In this document: piece after piece, positions 24,086-36,565 of the stretch
Numbering within the stretch: position 1 is the stretch's first letter
Layout of the letters: every line of letters begins with the position of its first letter
DNA from: Cheilinus undulatus
Taxonomy: Eukaryota > Chordata > Actinopteri > Labriformes > Labridae
Assembly (NCBI RefSeq): GCF_018320785.1
Contig: NC_054881.1
Location: 16,740,275 to 16,804,274 of the forward strand
Reading direction: 5' to 3'
Length of the DNA stretch: 64,000 nucleotides
The notes under the pieces: model-generated
Seen by the model: the letters and a program-made list of their open reading frames with translations, nothing else
What the model was told of the DNA's origin: nothing
The model's database searches: none
Program-made: the position numbers and the translations under genes

Positions 24086-27000
24086 TTGACACCTGGAATA
24101 ACCACTTGATGGAGCTTTTTTGACTGACACTTTGTTTCAGAACAAAGAATCAGTTATAACATTTCCAAGGCGGGACTAAGTGTTTTTTATTGTCAGAAGA
24201 TTCACAGCAAGCAGCTCCAATTGCATTCTCACGTTGCCAGAAGGATATAATCCACCTTCTATGGGAGCTAGCATCATCTTTTGAGCGACCAATGAGGATG
24301 TCAATTGTGCAAGTTGGCAGGAGCTAAAAGCTGCCCACACAATGTCTCTGAATTGACAGTTTTTTTGGATTGAAATAAAGAAGGCGAGGCCAGCTTGGAC
24401 AGCACAGTTAAATGGAAACCATCGAATGATTTCGCAAGTGGAGGGACCAACTGTGTTTTTCATGGCATGGGCACGCCCAGTTTTGGGACCCACCTGGATA
24501 AAATTGCCCTAACGGGATGAAAGAGTATATTTTGAAGCTTTAATGGAAGGATTACTATTTATCTTTAAGCTTGAAGTCTTTGATTGTTTTTGTGATAAAC
24601 AAAAAAGGTATTTTTACCTTCAGCTGTATCATTTGAAGCTGTATTTTACTTATTTCTCATTGGTTACTGAACAAAAAAAGTAAGATGTCTGCGGAGTACT
24701 AACAGCAGCCAAAACATCAGTGTTGTTTAATATTTTTGTGCGTGTTGAAGAACATTTTTGTTACACTTTTTGTTTTTTGTTGGGTCAAGGGATTTGTATT
24801 TTTTTTAAGTGTACAGTATCTTAACTTCTATTGATGCTAACGAGGTATGAATGTGACGATTTGAGAGATAAGTCAGCAACATGAAATCCTACATGTCCAA
24901 TTATTGATTTTAAGATATTTTTGTCTTATTTCAATGGCCAATTATTTTATTTTCCTCCTTAGATTTCCCTAAGGGAAATGTTTTAGCCAAAAAAGTCAAA
25001 ATATATTTATTATACATATTTGAAAAATAGCCCAGATCTATACAGTTTAAAAAAGTAACCAAATAAACACCTCTGTTCGATCGTAATTTTCCTTTGTATT
25101 TCACCAGTCAGTGTCCCTGTTTGTCACTCTACCTCAAATCACATGTTTTGAACCGCTTTCAACCTGAATTCCACCTTCACCTTTGTTTTATTTTTGTATA
25201 GGAGTCACTTTATGAAAGTGCTGCTGGCTGCTGGCAGTGGGAAACCTCAGAGCTGCAACCCTGTGTTTAACTTTTTAAGTATGATTTTAGTTTCATTAAG
25301 ATAAAAGTCAAACAGTTTTAAACAATTAAGTGTTTAATTAGTGATATCTTCAGAGTAAGATCTTCAAACATCACTAGTTTCAGTGCAATATCCCTGTGAT
25401 GCTGATTGCAATAGATTCTCAAGGTGACACCAAATTTAGTATGATCCAGTTCTTTTCAAACTTTCCATACTAAATTTGGTAGCGCTGTGACTCAGTGTTA
25501 GGCTCAAGATGTTTTCAGACCAAAATTGAGGAAAAAATCTGTTTTTGAAAATGTCTCTAAATTGAAGAAACTGAGAAAGAACTATTCATGGAGCCATCCT
25601 GAGACCCACCAGTAATTCTCCATTAGGGCCTGTGTCCATAGACAGCACTTTTTTGTGCCAGCAGCCCCTACACCACAACCTTAGTTTCACAGTACCTGTG
25701 CGCTTAATGTTGTCCTTTATTTAGTCAAGGCATGAGTATTCATAGATCGTGATTCATATCCAGAGCAATACACAGTGCTTACCGTTAAAAACCAGAACAT
25801 TAAGAGCTAAGGCTGAGTAATTTCAAAACTTACATTACATCTCAATCATGCCAACTACAATCTTCAGTTTGCAGAGGGTTAAATATTTCTTTAGTCTGAT
25901 GTGTCAGACTATCCAGTTAATACTTTTTTGAAGCTAGTGCTGTACTTATCATGCCAACACTCAAGTGCCATTTTTAAAGAAAAGTTTGTAAAAATCCTGC
26001 TTTCCTTATGTTTATGGTAATGTGTTTGTTAATCAAAATGAGACTGACATAAAAATGATTATTTCCTTCAAAACAAGTCCTGTTGGATTTCTAATATCAG
26101 CCAACATAATTGCAGTTAGATTTTTTTCTTCTGTACGGTTCAGCCCTATTAAGATCATTAAAGACAGCCAAAAGATTTTAGAAATGAAATGTATTCAAAT
26201 ATAAGACAAAAAAAATGACATTAAGTAAAGATAAGAATTTTTAGGTCTTATCTAAGTCCTCTTCCCAAAGATCTCAGTTCACCGTTTGCAGACCATGGCA
26301 TTGTTCCCTTAAAAAGACAAGTTAGATTAGATTCTCCTTTGCCATTGTTGATGACAAAGCAGAAATCAAAAGTCCCGTGCCTTTTGATTGTGACTGGCCA
26401 GAGACAGAACGGTGAAAGAAATAACTAGGCAGAATGTTTGGCGCAGGACAAGAAAATCATCAAAGAGAAACAGGTCTGCACACTATTAAGAAAAATGTTT
26501 TAAAAGGACACATTTCTGTTTACTGGAGAGCTAGGGGGAAGTTCTTGTAGATTGAAACGTTGCCTTTTGAAAGGACATTGATGAGCATGGCTCTGTTCAA
26601 AACCGTATCAACAAGAACAGCTAACTTCGAGGGTGTTTTTTGCACTTCAGAAAACACTTGACTGCACTGGGTTTATATTGATATTGTGCGCTGCCAGAAC
26701 AGAAAACATGAACTACGAATACAGGCCCTAATTTGTGATAAACAGTTTAAAAATTAAAGGAGTATTTCAAAATTTTAGCTGTGTTTGTCACTGAATGATC
26801 TTAAGTGGCTCATTCAGGGGGGTGTATGTTGTCTAAAATATTGAGAACTGCAAATAGTGTCTGATTATGTTCAACCCAAGTAAACAAATACAAATGATAA
26901 TGAAAGAAAACCCCTTTGCTTTTGGTCTGAACTCAGCTGGAGCTCACTAGATGTGGTCGCTGGGCTTCTAAAGTCCTCCCAAACTGTAAGAGTGAACTTG

Positions 27001-28620
27001 TAATAATTCTTTTTGTATATTTCAGTAGGGAATATGTAGCATCACTCAGCTTTTCATGGCATCATACTGTCATCTAGAATGGTGGTTATTATTGCCACTA
27101 GTCGGCAGTCTGACACCATTAAGTCGTGTGAGTACAGCATTGTTCCTGGCTCCCATTGTCCAGTGTTGTGTGCCTTCTGTTGGCTTTTATTTCAGCTGTG
27201 AGATCATTAAAACACAATTGAGCTTAAGATAGTGCTTCAATTCTGCAGTTGTGATGTTTTCCTCTGCCAGTGGTTATTTTTCTTTGAATGAACTTATACT
27301 TGAAGCATCAGAAAGAGATTCTATGAGAGCTTTAGAGTTGAAATGCTGTAGAGTTTAAGATTATTTAACTAACACAGAGTGTACATAGTTATTTGCTTTA
27401 TGACCTTAAAATGTAAATGTACATGCGAATGACATAATGGTATGTATATAATGTGAGTGAAGCGTGGGTTGGCTTGTTTGTTGTGGTTGGTAGGAAGGTT
27501 TTCCTTCAGGTTTCAGTGCAGTGACACTCAATGGCACTAAAACAGTCTGGATTGGAGTTCTTCTCCCTTTCTGCAGTTTGGCACTTAATAAGAGCATTAA
27601 TCTTAATTTTTTTGTTTTTCTAACTCATGTAAACAATTCAATCCTCCCTTTTCTCTATCATCCTCCCTGGAGTTTGTTTATAAGCACTCTGCTATCTTTG
27701 GCATCATGTTTTCTGTCAGATGATGATCGTTCACTCTTTTATACCAACTTAAAGGTGCTAGATCAGATCAAGTTTTCTGCTTTTTATCTCATCTGTTGTA
27801 GCTTTTTTATCTTTTCTTTTCATTACCATAACTGCTACACTGTTTTGTTGCAGCTTCTTTTTTATAACCCAGCTCATGTGATGTAGGAGTTTATAAACCA
27901 GGATAGGTCTTAATCCAGCTCTCTGTAGTCCAGATGTTTGTAAAAGATAAAATTCCAAACCCCATCTAATAAATTATGTGTTAGCACTACAATGAGTTAA
28001 ACTGACTTAGCCATGTAAATACTGTACATGGATTTGATGTGTGTACATGTGAAGAATTAAATGTAAATGGGACTCATTGTAAATACACTCTGTCTGTTGT
28101 ATCGTCTGAAAGTGTATACAAGCCAGATGTTGGTTATTGGAAATTAAAACAAAACCCTTGCTATCTGACTTAAGAGTGTTTATTTCCAACTGGTCAGCCA
28201 TCTGATTTGCTTTATTTCCTGCCTGATTCTTGTTAAATATGAGTTAAATAAAAGTCAAGTGCAGTGATGTAATATTGAACATTTAAACCAGTTCAAAATG
28301 AGGAAGGTCACTAGAAGTCTTATTCCTGAAATTAGAATCATGCAATCACAACGAAGGCTCCGTTAGCCAATCCCAACAACGAGATGACACAAGACATTCA
28401 AAGTCTGCAGATGGAAATCAAAAACTTTTCAAGTATATCCTTGAATTACTGTTTGGTTGACACTTTCATTATGGTCTGTTTTTCTCAGCTGCTATACAGG
28501 TATAAGATATAAAAATAATAAATCAGCCTTTCTTAAACTTCTGTATGCCAGCACCAAGCATCATAAAACCATAACATGACTCTCAACTTATTAACGTCTG
28601 TATTTTATTTCATGAAAAGA
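24086..28620 (+). other. mfsd14 3' untranslated region and flank
   Basis: This AT-rich sequence has no coding exon. AATAAA signals at 25062-25067 and 28247-28252 are candidate cleavage signals, which would give 3' UTRs of about 1.0 kb or 4.2 kb. A perfect 14-base inverted repeat lies at 25430-25443 and 25466-25479. The real end cannot be set without transcript data. Confidence 0.4.
25430..25479. repeat. Small perfect hairpin
   Basis: CCAAATTTAGTATG at 25430-25443 is exactly complementary to 25466-25479, with a 22-base loop. If transcribed in a long mfsd14 3' UTR it would fold as a stable stem-loop. Its function is unknown. Confidence 0.6.
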
Positions 28621-28825
28621 GAATTTTAATCAAATGCTTAGTCAAAAAAAAAAAAATCTGAGGAGTCACAAAGTACAATTAACAAACCAGTTATTTTTAA
28701 GACGATCTACTCTATACAATATGGAAGCCAATATCTGCCACTTGAAAAAGAAACAAAATGAAAGTTCTCATTTAAGAATAGAAAATAAACCACAAAATGT
28801 AGACGAAATTATAAAATATAAAATT

Positions 28826-29425
28826 TGGAATTATGACATTAAAAAGTCCTAATTGCATGATAAAAAGTCAAATTTATGAGCTGAAAGGTTAAAACTATGA
28901 TGAGAAATTATTAATTAAAAAAATCATCATTATTACACAAAAAAATTTAAACATGATTTAAAATGTCTACTATGAGATTTAAAACTGAGAATTATGAGAC
29001 CAAAAGTTAAAAATAAGAAAAAGTGATGAATATGAAAAAAGAATAAATTATGAGAATCAATAATGACATTAAGAAGAAAGAGCAAAGACAATACTTGAAG
29101 TTTTTCTTATTGTTGTTTATCTATTTATTAAAGCTTACTTTTTAAATTTTGACTCTCAAATACTGAACTTTATATTTCATATATGCCTTTTTATCTCATC
29201 ATTATCTTAACTTTAAAATTTCACATTTATGGCAGATTATATCATAATTTTGAATTTTATCAAATAATTATAACTTTTATCTCTGAACTGAGACATTTTT
29301 ATCTCATAATTTCAACTTTTTAAGCTCATTTCTCCAATTTAAAATCTTGTAATTTTGTTTTAAAGCCTCATTGCTGTGACTTGCTATCTCAAAATTCCCC
29401 TTTTTATCTCACAGTTTGACTGAAT
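28826..29425. repeat. AT-rich degenerate minisatellite in two opposing halves
   Basis: In 28826-29060 units like attatgagattaaaaagt repeat on the plus strand. In about 29150-29425 the reverse complement appears (ttttatctcataatttcaac). The two halves could pair into a long imperfect hairpin with a loop of about 90 bases. Related words continue weakly to 29570. Confidence 0.55.
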
Positions 29426-30819
29426 TGCCCTTTTGGGAAAAATAAAGTTTCTTGGATATCACTTTTTCTGTCATTTTTGACATTCTATAGTGCTTTCAAA
29501 ATTTGGATTTTTTTGATTATGATATTTAATCTCATAATTTCAAATTGTTTCTACAAAAAAGATAACAAAAACTGTGGCAGCCATCTAACTTTTGTTGTGA
29601 TCCTGGCATTATTCCCACCTTTACCTTGACCAAAATAAGAAATATTTTTAAATACAACATTCAATTATTAATTGCCCTATGTAGACTGAATATTTATTAA
29701 CTCAGTATGTCTGTGATAGCTAACAAATTAAATCAGTTTTTTGAAATCTGGATTCATTTACCTCATTACCTTTGGATAGCAACACTTTTTCCCGAATTAG
29801 ATTTTTTAAGATCTTCTGAATCTACATTGTTTTCTCAGGATGATAAGATGTAGATTCATCCACATTGTTATCTTTTCTCTCAGTGAGAGAAAAAACATAC
29901 ATTTTGATTATGAGAAAATAGAGTAATATAAAATGTATGGATACATGTCCTCTAAGGGACACAGTTTTTATTTGTCCTATTTCAAATTTAAAATACTGCT
30001 ATATGATAGATCTCTTTTTTAAATAAAAAAAGCTGTTGCTTTATTATTGATGTGTTAATAATAGCCAAACAACAGTATTGTAAAAAGATTGGCATTTTCA
30101 GAAATTGCAGCCCACGTTGTCAATGACAAATCGTTTATTCACACCTTGTCCAGGAGTCAAATGTAATTTTAGATGAGTTTATTCCTTTCCTAAGCACCTG
30201 TATCCTTTTCCTTTAAGAGAATAGAGACTGATCATCACTAGAGACCAAACACTTTGACAAAAATAAGTTAATAGTTTGATATTATCAATACGGCTGTTCT
30301 TGTCAAAATATTCCCTGAGAAACTGAGAGAATTGCAGAAAAGGTATGGAGACAAATCCATGCCAAAAGTTTTGTTAATTTGAAAAAAAAAAGGAACTGAA
30401 AAAATAAATTTTAAACTAAAAGTTTATGGTTTGATCCTGAATCAAAACTAAAAAATAAAAGTAAGCATAAGAGAAGTTTTTATTAATCTAAATAATGCTG
30501 AGAAACTTTGAAAAGTAGGGATGCTCAAAAAGACATTTTTTTGTATCAATGCAGTAAGTAGGCATAAGGGTAGCATGAACTAGCGGAATGCTATTTAGCG
30601 GCTGTTAAAGTCGGAGTCCTTAGTGTTTAGATGAAACTTCAGGCTTCAGTTGTCATTGATGACATCTGTGTGTCAGTTACTTATGCAGCTGTTAAGAGCT
30701 GGTAAAAATCAGGGCTTGTGCAGCCGCAGCCACTGTTGAGTTATAGTCCACATGCTAGCAAAAACAGATAATGTCAATGACAGCTTTGACAACTGAAGAC
30801 TGAAGGTTGAGCTCTGTGA

Positions 30820-30900
30820 CAGTGATGGTGAGATGAAGCTTCATGAAGCACTGAAGCTTCCCATCCAGTTGGTTCACTCATGGACCGAAGCTTCATGGTG
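30820..30900. repeat. Repeated gaagcttcatg words beside the hAT remnant
   Basis: The words gaagcttcat and gaagcactgaagctt occur several times in direct and palindromic form just beyond the 3' end of the transposase fragment. Short repeats of this kind occur near hAT element ends. The element boundary itself could not be fixed. Confidence 0.35.
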
Positions 30901-31165
30901 CTTCATTTGCTCCACTGTGCCATCAAGTGGAAAATAAATGTCAAACAGACAGAATAATTATGATGACACCATGGCTTTGGTGTGTGAAGATTTGAGGTGC
31001 ATAAATGAATGAACACAATGAATGACATTTGTGATGCCAATACATAAAATATGAATTTATTAATATTGTGTCTGTCTTCATAATAAAATGGCAGGGTCAA
31101 TAGGAAAAGTGGTAACAAATTGGGGTGTTGTGATGTGACTGTGCTTGTGGTACTTGGGACATTTT

Positions 31166-31515
31166 TTTGATTTTCATTTAAAAATAACAGTTTCTCAACA
31201 GTGCTGGGCCTCAGGCGGTTTCTTTTTTTTTTTGAGAGAGAGAGGATTTCGCCTGCTTTTGACAATACCCTTTCACAGGGAACTGATGATACTGGGGTAC
31301 ATAAAAAAGCCACAGCAAGTCTGTAGAGGTGGGGATACACATTTTTGTTTTTCCCCAATAGTCCAGGGGATTCCCCAGCCTCCCAATGTTTGGTTCATCG
31401 AGGTATGTTTGGACCTCAACTGTTGGGTCCGCTGTGACGTTTTGGGTCCCGTCTGCAGGACTGTGGTGTCCAAACGATGCACAGAGTAACTCTGTGACTG
31501 TTGAGCAGAATCATA
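31166..31515 (-). pseudogene. hAT-family transposase, C-terminal dimerisation region, frameshifted
   Basis: The minus strand encodes YLDEPNIGRLGNPLDYW and then, after a one-base frame change near 31357, GKNKNVYPHLYRLAVAFL. SSVPCERVLSKAGEI and a basic KKRNRL segment follow, ending in STVEKLLFLN. This is the conserved hAT C-terminal dimerisation block (W-x-x-x..P.L..LA..L, then P..R.FS..G). The zinc-finger and catalytic parts are missing, a stop lies just upstream, and the frameshift breaks the remainder. It is a dead fragment. Confidence 0.75.
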
Positions 31516-33190
31516 AATATTTAACATGTTATACATTTACAATTTTGGGAGGATATGGCGCGATTTGTAGCACTAAAACAATCGTGTTGACACCACACAC
31601 GAGGATATTCAGACAAATAGTCGTTGCGATGAGGCTATACTAGGGATATGTCCCCACAATCGACAAGGGGAGGCAAATCTTGCCTCAAATCGAGCTTAAA
31701 GTCCTGTAGTGTGTGGCCGGCCTAAACTGCTAAGGATTTTGGCACACTGAGCTACTGCCTCTCCTGCTCCTCTTTATGCCATCATGTTGTATTTAATGCG
31801 TGCAGCTTACTTAAAATCTTTATATCTCATTAATTTCTACTGTGTAGAGTAGTGCTGACCGTGTGACTGTATGTTGCAGCCTATGGATAGACAGGCTAAA
31901 CAAACAAGCGCCTGTCACATCCTGATTTGTGCCCAACATCATCATATCCTTTAACACCCCACCAATCACAGACAATCAAGCGCTAATTTCAAAGTTAACA
32001 TTAGCAGCAAGAGTTCATTTTAGCTAACAAAATGGACAAACATTTTTGAAGGCAAAAGATAAAAACAGCTTTGACCCAGAAGTCATCAGCAGAAGTCGTG
32101 ACACTTTTGTTGCATTTCACACATTTAACAACCAGTTGCTTCAGTAAACTTCCACTTAGCCCATAGCTTATTAGCCATCATTAGCAGCTAACAGTCAGAT
32201 ATCCTCCACACAAAACACCAACAAAAACTCAGCATTTTAAATCAACTATGTTGCTCACCCATTGATGATTTTGGTCCTCATAAGATGATGAATTCAGCTG
32301 CAACCACTGTTCACCTTCACTTCAGTAGCCTCGCCATGGAAAGAAAAATTACTCCTCTAGTTCAGTAACAGTTAAGTATTGTCCTCCACTTGTTGATAGT
32401 TTAGTGCTGTCCCTTTGACGTTAATCGATTGTGGCAACTCAGGGGTGAGATTTTATACAGCCATTGATTCCACTTCACAATTACCATAAGGTTTAAGACC
32501 AACAACCCCACCTTGGGAATTTCACCCAAGGAATTAACTGACTCACAGTAAGGGCACAGATTCGTTACTGAGCAGGCAGGAGACGTGGTTCCAGTCAATA
32601 AAAATATTCTTTATTACAACTTTTAGCAATGAATAAAAATCACTAAAGGCTATAAAAAAAGGAGAATAGGGAAAATAAGACCAAACAGAAACTGAGGCTA
32701 CCAGGGGTGAAAAGGGCTGACGTGAAGGGAGGGGGATCCCAAAAATAACAGAAAATACCTGAAATCACCCCAGGAGCTCGTGCCAAGCACACACTCACTC
32801 TCACAGACGTGGAGGGGGAACCTTAACCAGGGAACACAGCACACCAGGAGGGGGACACCACCACCCAGGACACCAACTCCTCTACCCGTGGCTCTCAACT
32901 TCTGAAAGGAAAAAAAGTACATTAGATTGGCCAACAAACAGAATGCAAAATAACACAATGTTTCAAAACCTAAATGACTCAATGAGGAAAAGAATAACTA
33001 AAACAAAATTAACCAAACAATATCAATTAAGGGGAATAACTAATCACCTTAACTAATGTGGAAAACAACATAACCAAAGTAACTCCAAACATTCAATTTA
33101 CAAAAGAAAAGATTAAGGTTTAAGGTTAACTCAAAGAAATATACCTTAACGTAAACAATTAGATTCCCAATTTCCCAAACAGTTCAATTC
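31516..33190. other. Intergenic, probable decayed repeat DNA
   Basis: No intact gene is visible. A short frame near 32055-32160 (FLKAKDKNSFDPEV...) ends in a stop and matches no family I recognise. The remainder is AT-rich. Confidence 0.4.
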
Positions 33191-33224
33191 ACTAGTCAAA
33201 GAAACAACCCAACCCCAAAATAAA

Positions 33225-33370
33225 TCAAAATAGACCCCAAAAAGACATAATCACAAATAAACCCCAAAAGGAAATAATAAGCAATAAGCCCCAGGAGAAA
33301 TAATCAGAAATAAACCCCAAAAGAAAGAAATTACCTTAACAAACCCCGAAAAGAAATAATTAATGGAGTT
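33225..33370 (+). repeat. Degenerate minisatellite, about 25-bp unit
   Basis: The word aaaccccaaaagaaataatc recurs five or six times with changes (aaaccccaaaaggaaataat, aagccccaggagaaataatc). The sequence shows no coding potential. Confidence 0.6.
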
Positions 33371-33715
33371 ACAAACACCAACCAAATGGTTAACAAAACT
33401 GAAAGGTTAACTGTAACTCAAATGGTCCAATATACTCCCCAAACCCCATAATCATAATCATTAAAAGGCGTCCTCATGCCAGTTCATATCAAGCGCATGC
33501 AAAAGAGTCCATCAGCATGCAGTTAGAAAGGTGAGTCATGTGCCAGCAAATTAGACCAGTAAGCAAAGTATTCACAGCGCAAAGCAGGGCAAAAGCGCAT
33601 GCAGCCAAGCAGCGGTGAGTAGCACCAGGCTTTGCACAAGTAACGTAGGTCCAGTCAGGCAATACACGTCGAACAAAGCAGAATAAGGCACATGCAGTGG
33701 AGAATCAAAGCAGCG

Positions 33716-33760
33716 GTAGCAAAGCAAAGCAAAGCAGCTGTAGCAAAGCAAAGCAGCCGT
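33716..33760 (+). repeat. CAAAG short tandem repeat
   Basis: Runs of gcaaagcaaagcaaagcag are interrupted by ctgta. Similar gcaaagc words are scattered from about 33540 to 33760. Confidence 0.65.
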
Positions 33761-34539
33761 ATTCCTTCCACCTCTGTAGCAGGCACGGGCTCTAACAAAT
33801 AAGAAAAATCATCTCATTACAATTAGTGTGAATGTTTAAATGCCACCACAGTACGGACGGTTACTATGAGGGTTACATACCAGTCAGGCAGGTTTGCACA
33901 CCCGAGAGAGAGAGCGACAACATTACGCGCTGGTATCCCCTATTCTGTTGCCATCCCCACAGGATAACCCACACAGCAGTATCTAAAAAGAGCATTAAAT
34001 ACCTGCGGTCACAGCGCCAGTAAAACAAAGCAAATAGATGAAATGGAGGCGGCTAACCGCTAGCCTACCTGTACCAGGGAGCAGCCGACAGAAGCCGGCT
34101 GAGCCAGAAGTGGGCGGAGCCAAGAACCACCGAGCAAGAGAGCGACCGCGGGGGTGTTATGAATTAAAAAAAAAAAAAAAAGATAAAGGCCCTCCGATTT
34201 CCCAGATACTACTGGCAGAGTGTATAGCACAATGGCATCGACGCTCGCCTGTGGATCACAGCCCATACTTTCGCGCCCCGGTGGAGGCAGTTGGGATCCC
34301 CGAATGGAGGAGTTAGGTGGAAAGAGCGGGCGGATGAGGGGGAGCTGGGCCGCACCCGCAATCGGTTCGCTAGCTTGCCTGGTGCCGCGTTCACCAAAAA
34401 GCACTCTGCCACAAATTTTAACACTTCCATTTGAACCCCACCATGACCACAAACAATCTGCTTCACACTTTTCACCAAACAAGGCTACATTGTCACTCAC
34501 CACACATTAAAGGCCTTTCAACAATCCTATTCAGTCTCA

Positions 34540-34900
34540 CTCATTCTCTTACCCATTAAACTTACATTTATATAAAAATGTTTTGCAAGGATTAATAGGT
34601 TATTGAACAGAAATTCCAACATGGAATCCTCCAAAAGTTCACCAAGTCTTCCATTATTATATGTTAATGTTAAAAAAGGCAAGTTATGGTCAGAAAGCCA
34701 TTTCTGAAACTTTTTCCCAAAATAAATCAGAAGTATTACAAGAAAAGAAAAGGTGTTCCTGACTTTCAGCATTTTTGCAGAATGTATATTCATTTGAATG
34801 GATATTAAACTTAAGGTGCATAAAATCTCTACGTGGATACAGCTCATTCATTGTTCTAAAGTGCACTTTTTTGGCTTTAGGTGGAATAGAAAATTTCAGA
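34540..34900 (-). pseudogene. LINE (L1/Tx1-type) reverse transcriptase C-terminal fragment
   Basis: The minus strand reads FSIPPKAKKVHFRTMNELYP, then FCKN..SQEHLFFSC and LFWEKVSEM. This is the cysteine/histidine knuckle (C...H..FFSC...FW) found after the reverse transcriptase domain of L1/Tx1-class non-LTR retrotransposons. A stop after SEMAF and a frame change follow, and a second frame ends in NNLLILAKHFYI, which matches the usual C-terminal helix. Only this end remains and it is disrupted. Confidence 0.7.
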
Positions 34901-35520
34901 TAGTTACATCAGATTTTTCTAGAGGTGAAAAGAATGTTTGAGTATCCTTGGAACAAAAACCTCCTTTTTAAGGGTGAGGGGAAACACTCTTTTGAGAGTA
35001 ATGATCTTAGAAATGTGTTTTTGCTACATTTTTCATGTGAAAAAAAAGACTGTCTTGACCAAACAGAGTTTGGTTCTTTTTGGTGCAGTTTAAGTTGTAT
35101 TTCTTACAGAATTCTGTAAAATCTCAAATATTACCTCTGTCATCCATCACACAGGCCTGAGGCAGCAGTTAAGACTTAGTAGCGGCTCTATATAACATCA
35201 GTGTGTAAGGAGAAATTTTATGGTATTATACTGTTATTGTTACTATTTCTATTTTGATTGAAAGAGTGCTAAAAGAATGACTTCTTTCTCTCCAAAATGG
35301 CATCACAGTGGTGGTTCATTGTGTTGTATTTGACATAAATCTCCATTATGAAGCTGTATGAGCCAGGTGATGTTAGCAATAAGATCGATGGAGTGGTCTG
35401 TAACATTTCTATTCCTATAAATAGAGGGGGAAGGGAAAGAGTGTGGGTTTTGTACGGAGTTCTATGCACTGACCAATGTTGCCATTTAAATAACATTACT
35501 ACGGGGATTTTGTATACGCT

Positions 35521-35590
35521 GATGAGGTGACAGAGTGCTAAAGTTGCGGACTGTCAAGTATGAAGTCTGGGGTTTGAATCTTGCAGAGTT
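35521..35590 (+). repeat. tRNA-Ser-like sequence in the left foldback arm
   Basis: GATGAGGTGACAGAGTG resembles the 5' half and A box of a serine or leucine tRNA. GGTTTGAATCT (35571-35581) matches the B box, with a GCGGACT anticodon-stem-like segment between. The acceptor ends do not pair, so this is a decayed or SINE-type copy and not a working tRNA gene. Confidence 0.55.
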
Positions 35591-36154
35591 CTCTAAATTG
35601 ATTTCTTATTACCTGGCAAGGAAACATAAAGGACTTGAAAATTTGCTTCAATGTGTGATCATAACGACCGGCCCAACAAAATATTCATTACAGTTCGCAC
35701 TAAATGGTCATTTTAATATTCGGATTATTTGCTCTGACATCACGCTGATAGTTCCGTCAGCTGCCCTTAAAATAGAAAATTGCTCTGCAGTCCTGTGAGC
35801 AAAGGAATCCCAACATAAAAACGTAATCGATAGCTAAAGTTCTGCTGTGGCTACCAGAAAAACTCTGAAATTAGAGACCTCAGAGTCACCTCGCTCTGCC
35901 CAATGTGGTGTTGATCTTGCACCTGCAGCACAAACGCTACAGCGTGATGACTCTTTGTCCACTGGTGAAGACTCTGTCTACCTGTCATCTACTCCCGCCC
36001 GCACATGCGCGGGTTCTGGCCTGATGCTGATTCACTGAAAGCATCCAGGATGACAAATACTGCGTATATTTCCTGGCCTGAGTGATTAAATTCATGATCA
36101 GTGCACAAGAGTTACCAGCCAAAAACAAACAGGTAAGAAGAAATCAATTTAGAC

Positions 36155-36224
36155 AACTCTGCAAGATTCAAACCACGGACTTCATAATTGAAAGTCTGCA
36201 ACTTTAGCACTCTGCCACCTCATT
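36155..36224 (-). repeat. tRNA-Ser-like sequence in the right foldback arm
   Basis: On the minus strand this reads ATGAGGTGGCAGAGTGC, then TTGCAGACT, then GGTTTGAATCT (36164-36174). It mirrors the left-arm copy and is slightly closer to the tRNA consensus (GAGGTGGC). Acceptor pairing is again lost. Confidence 0.55.
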
Positions 36225-36565
36225 GGCATATCTGTAACTGCCTAAGTAATGTTATTTAAATGTTAACATTGGTCGGTGCATAGAGCTCCATACAAAACCC
36301 ATAATCCCCCCCATTTATAGAAATAGAAATGTTACAGACCACTCCATCGATCTTATTGCTAACATCGCCCGGCTCATACAGCGTCATAATGGAGATTTAT
36401 GTTAAATACAACACAATGAACCACCGCTGTGATGCCATTTTGGAGAGAAAGAAGTCATTCTTTTAATCACTCTTTCAATCAAAATAGAAATAGTAACAAT
36501 AACAGTATAATACCATAAAATTTCTCCTTACACACTGACGTTATATAAAGCCGCTACTAAGTCTT

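Larger units (their letters stand above)
35171..36565. mobile_element. Foldback element with long inverted arms carrying tRNA-like sequences
   Basis: The left arm (about 35171-35614) and right arm (about 36130-36565) are inverted copies. Shared blocks include aagacttagtagcggct, aaggagaaattttatggta and atcgatggagtggtctgtaa. The arms are roughly 440 bases and differ by scattered substitutions. A spacer of about 515 bases separates them and contains no recognisable transposase. Each arm holds a tRNA-Ser-like sequence near its inner end. The structure is either a foldback DNA transposon or two inverted copies of one SINE-like repeat. Confidence 0.75.

Noticed and set aside
27521-27886. Open frame of about 120 codons on the plus strand
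   Set aside because: It is low-complexity, Phe/Ser/Leu-rich, lacks a family match and lies in a probable 3' UTR or flank.
34201-34290. Possible tRNA gene or SINE head (gtatagcacaatggcatcg)
   Set aside because: An A-box-like segment is present, but no GGTTCRAATCC-type B box follows at the right distance and no cloverleaf forms by eye.
34060-34503. Minus-strand open frame of 147 codons
   Set aside because: It is interrupted by a poly-Phe run from a poly(A) tract, overlaps frames on the other strand and resembles no protein family.
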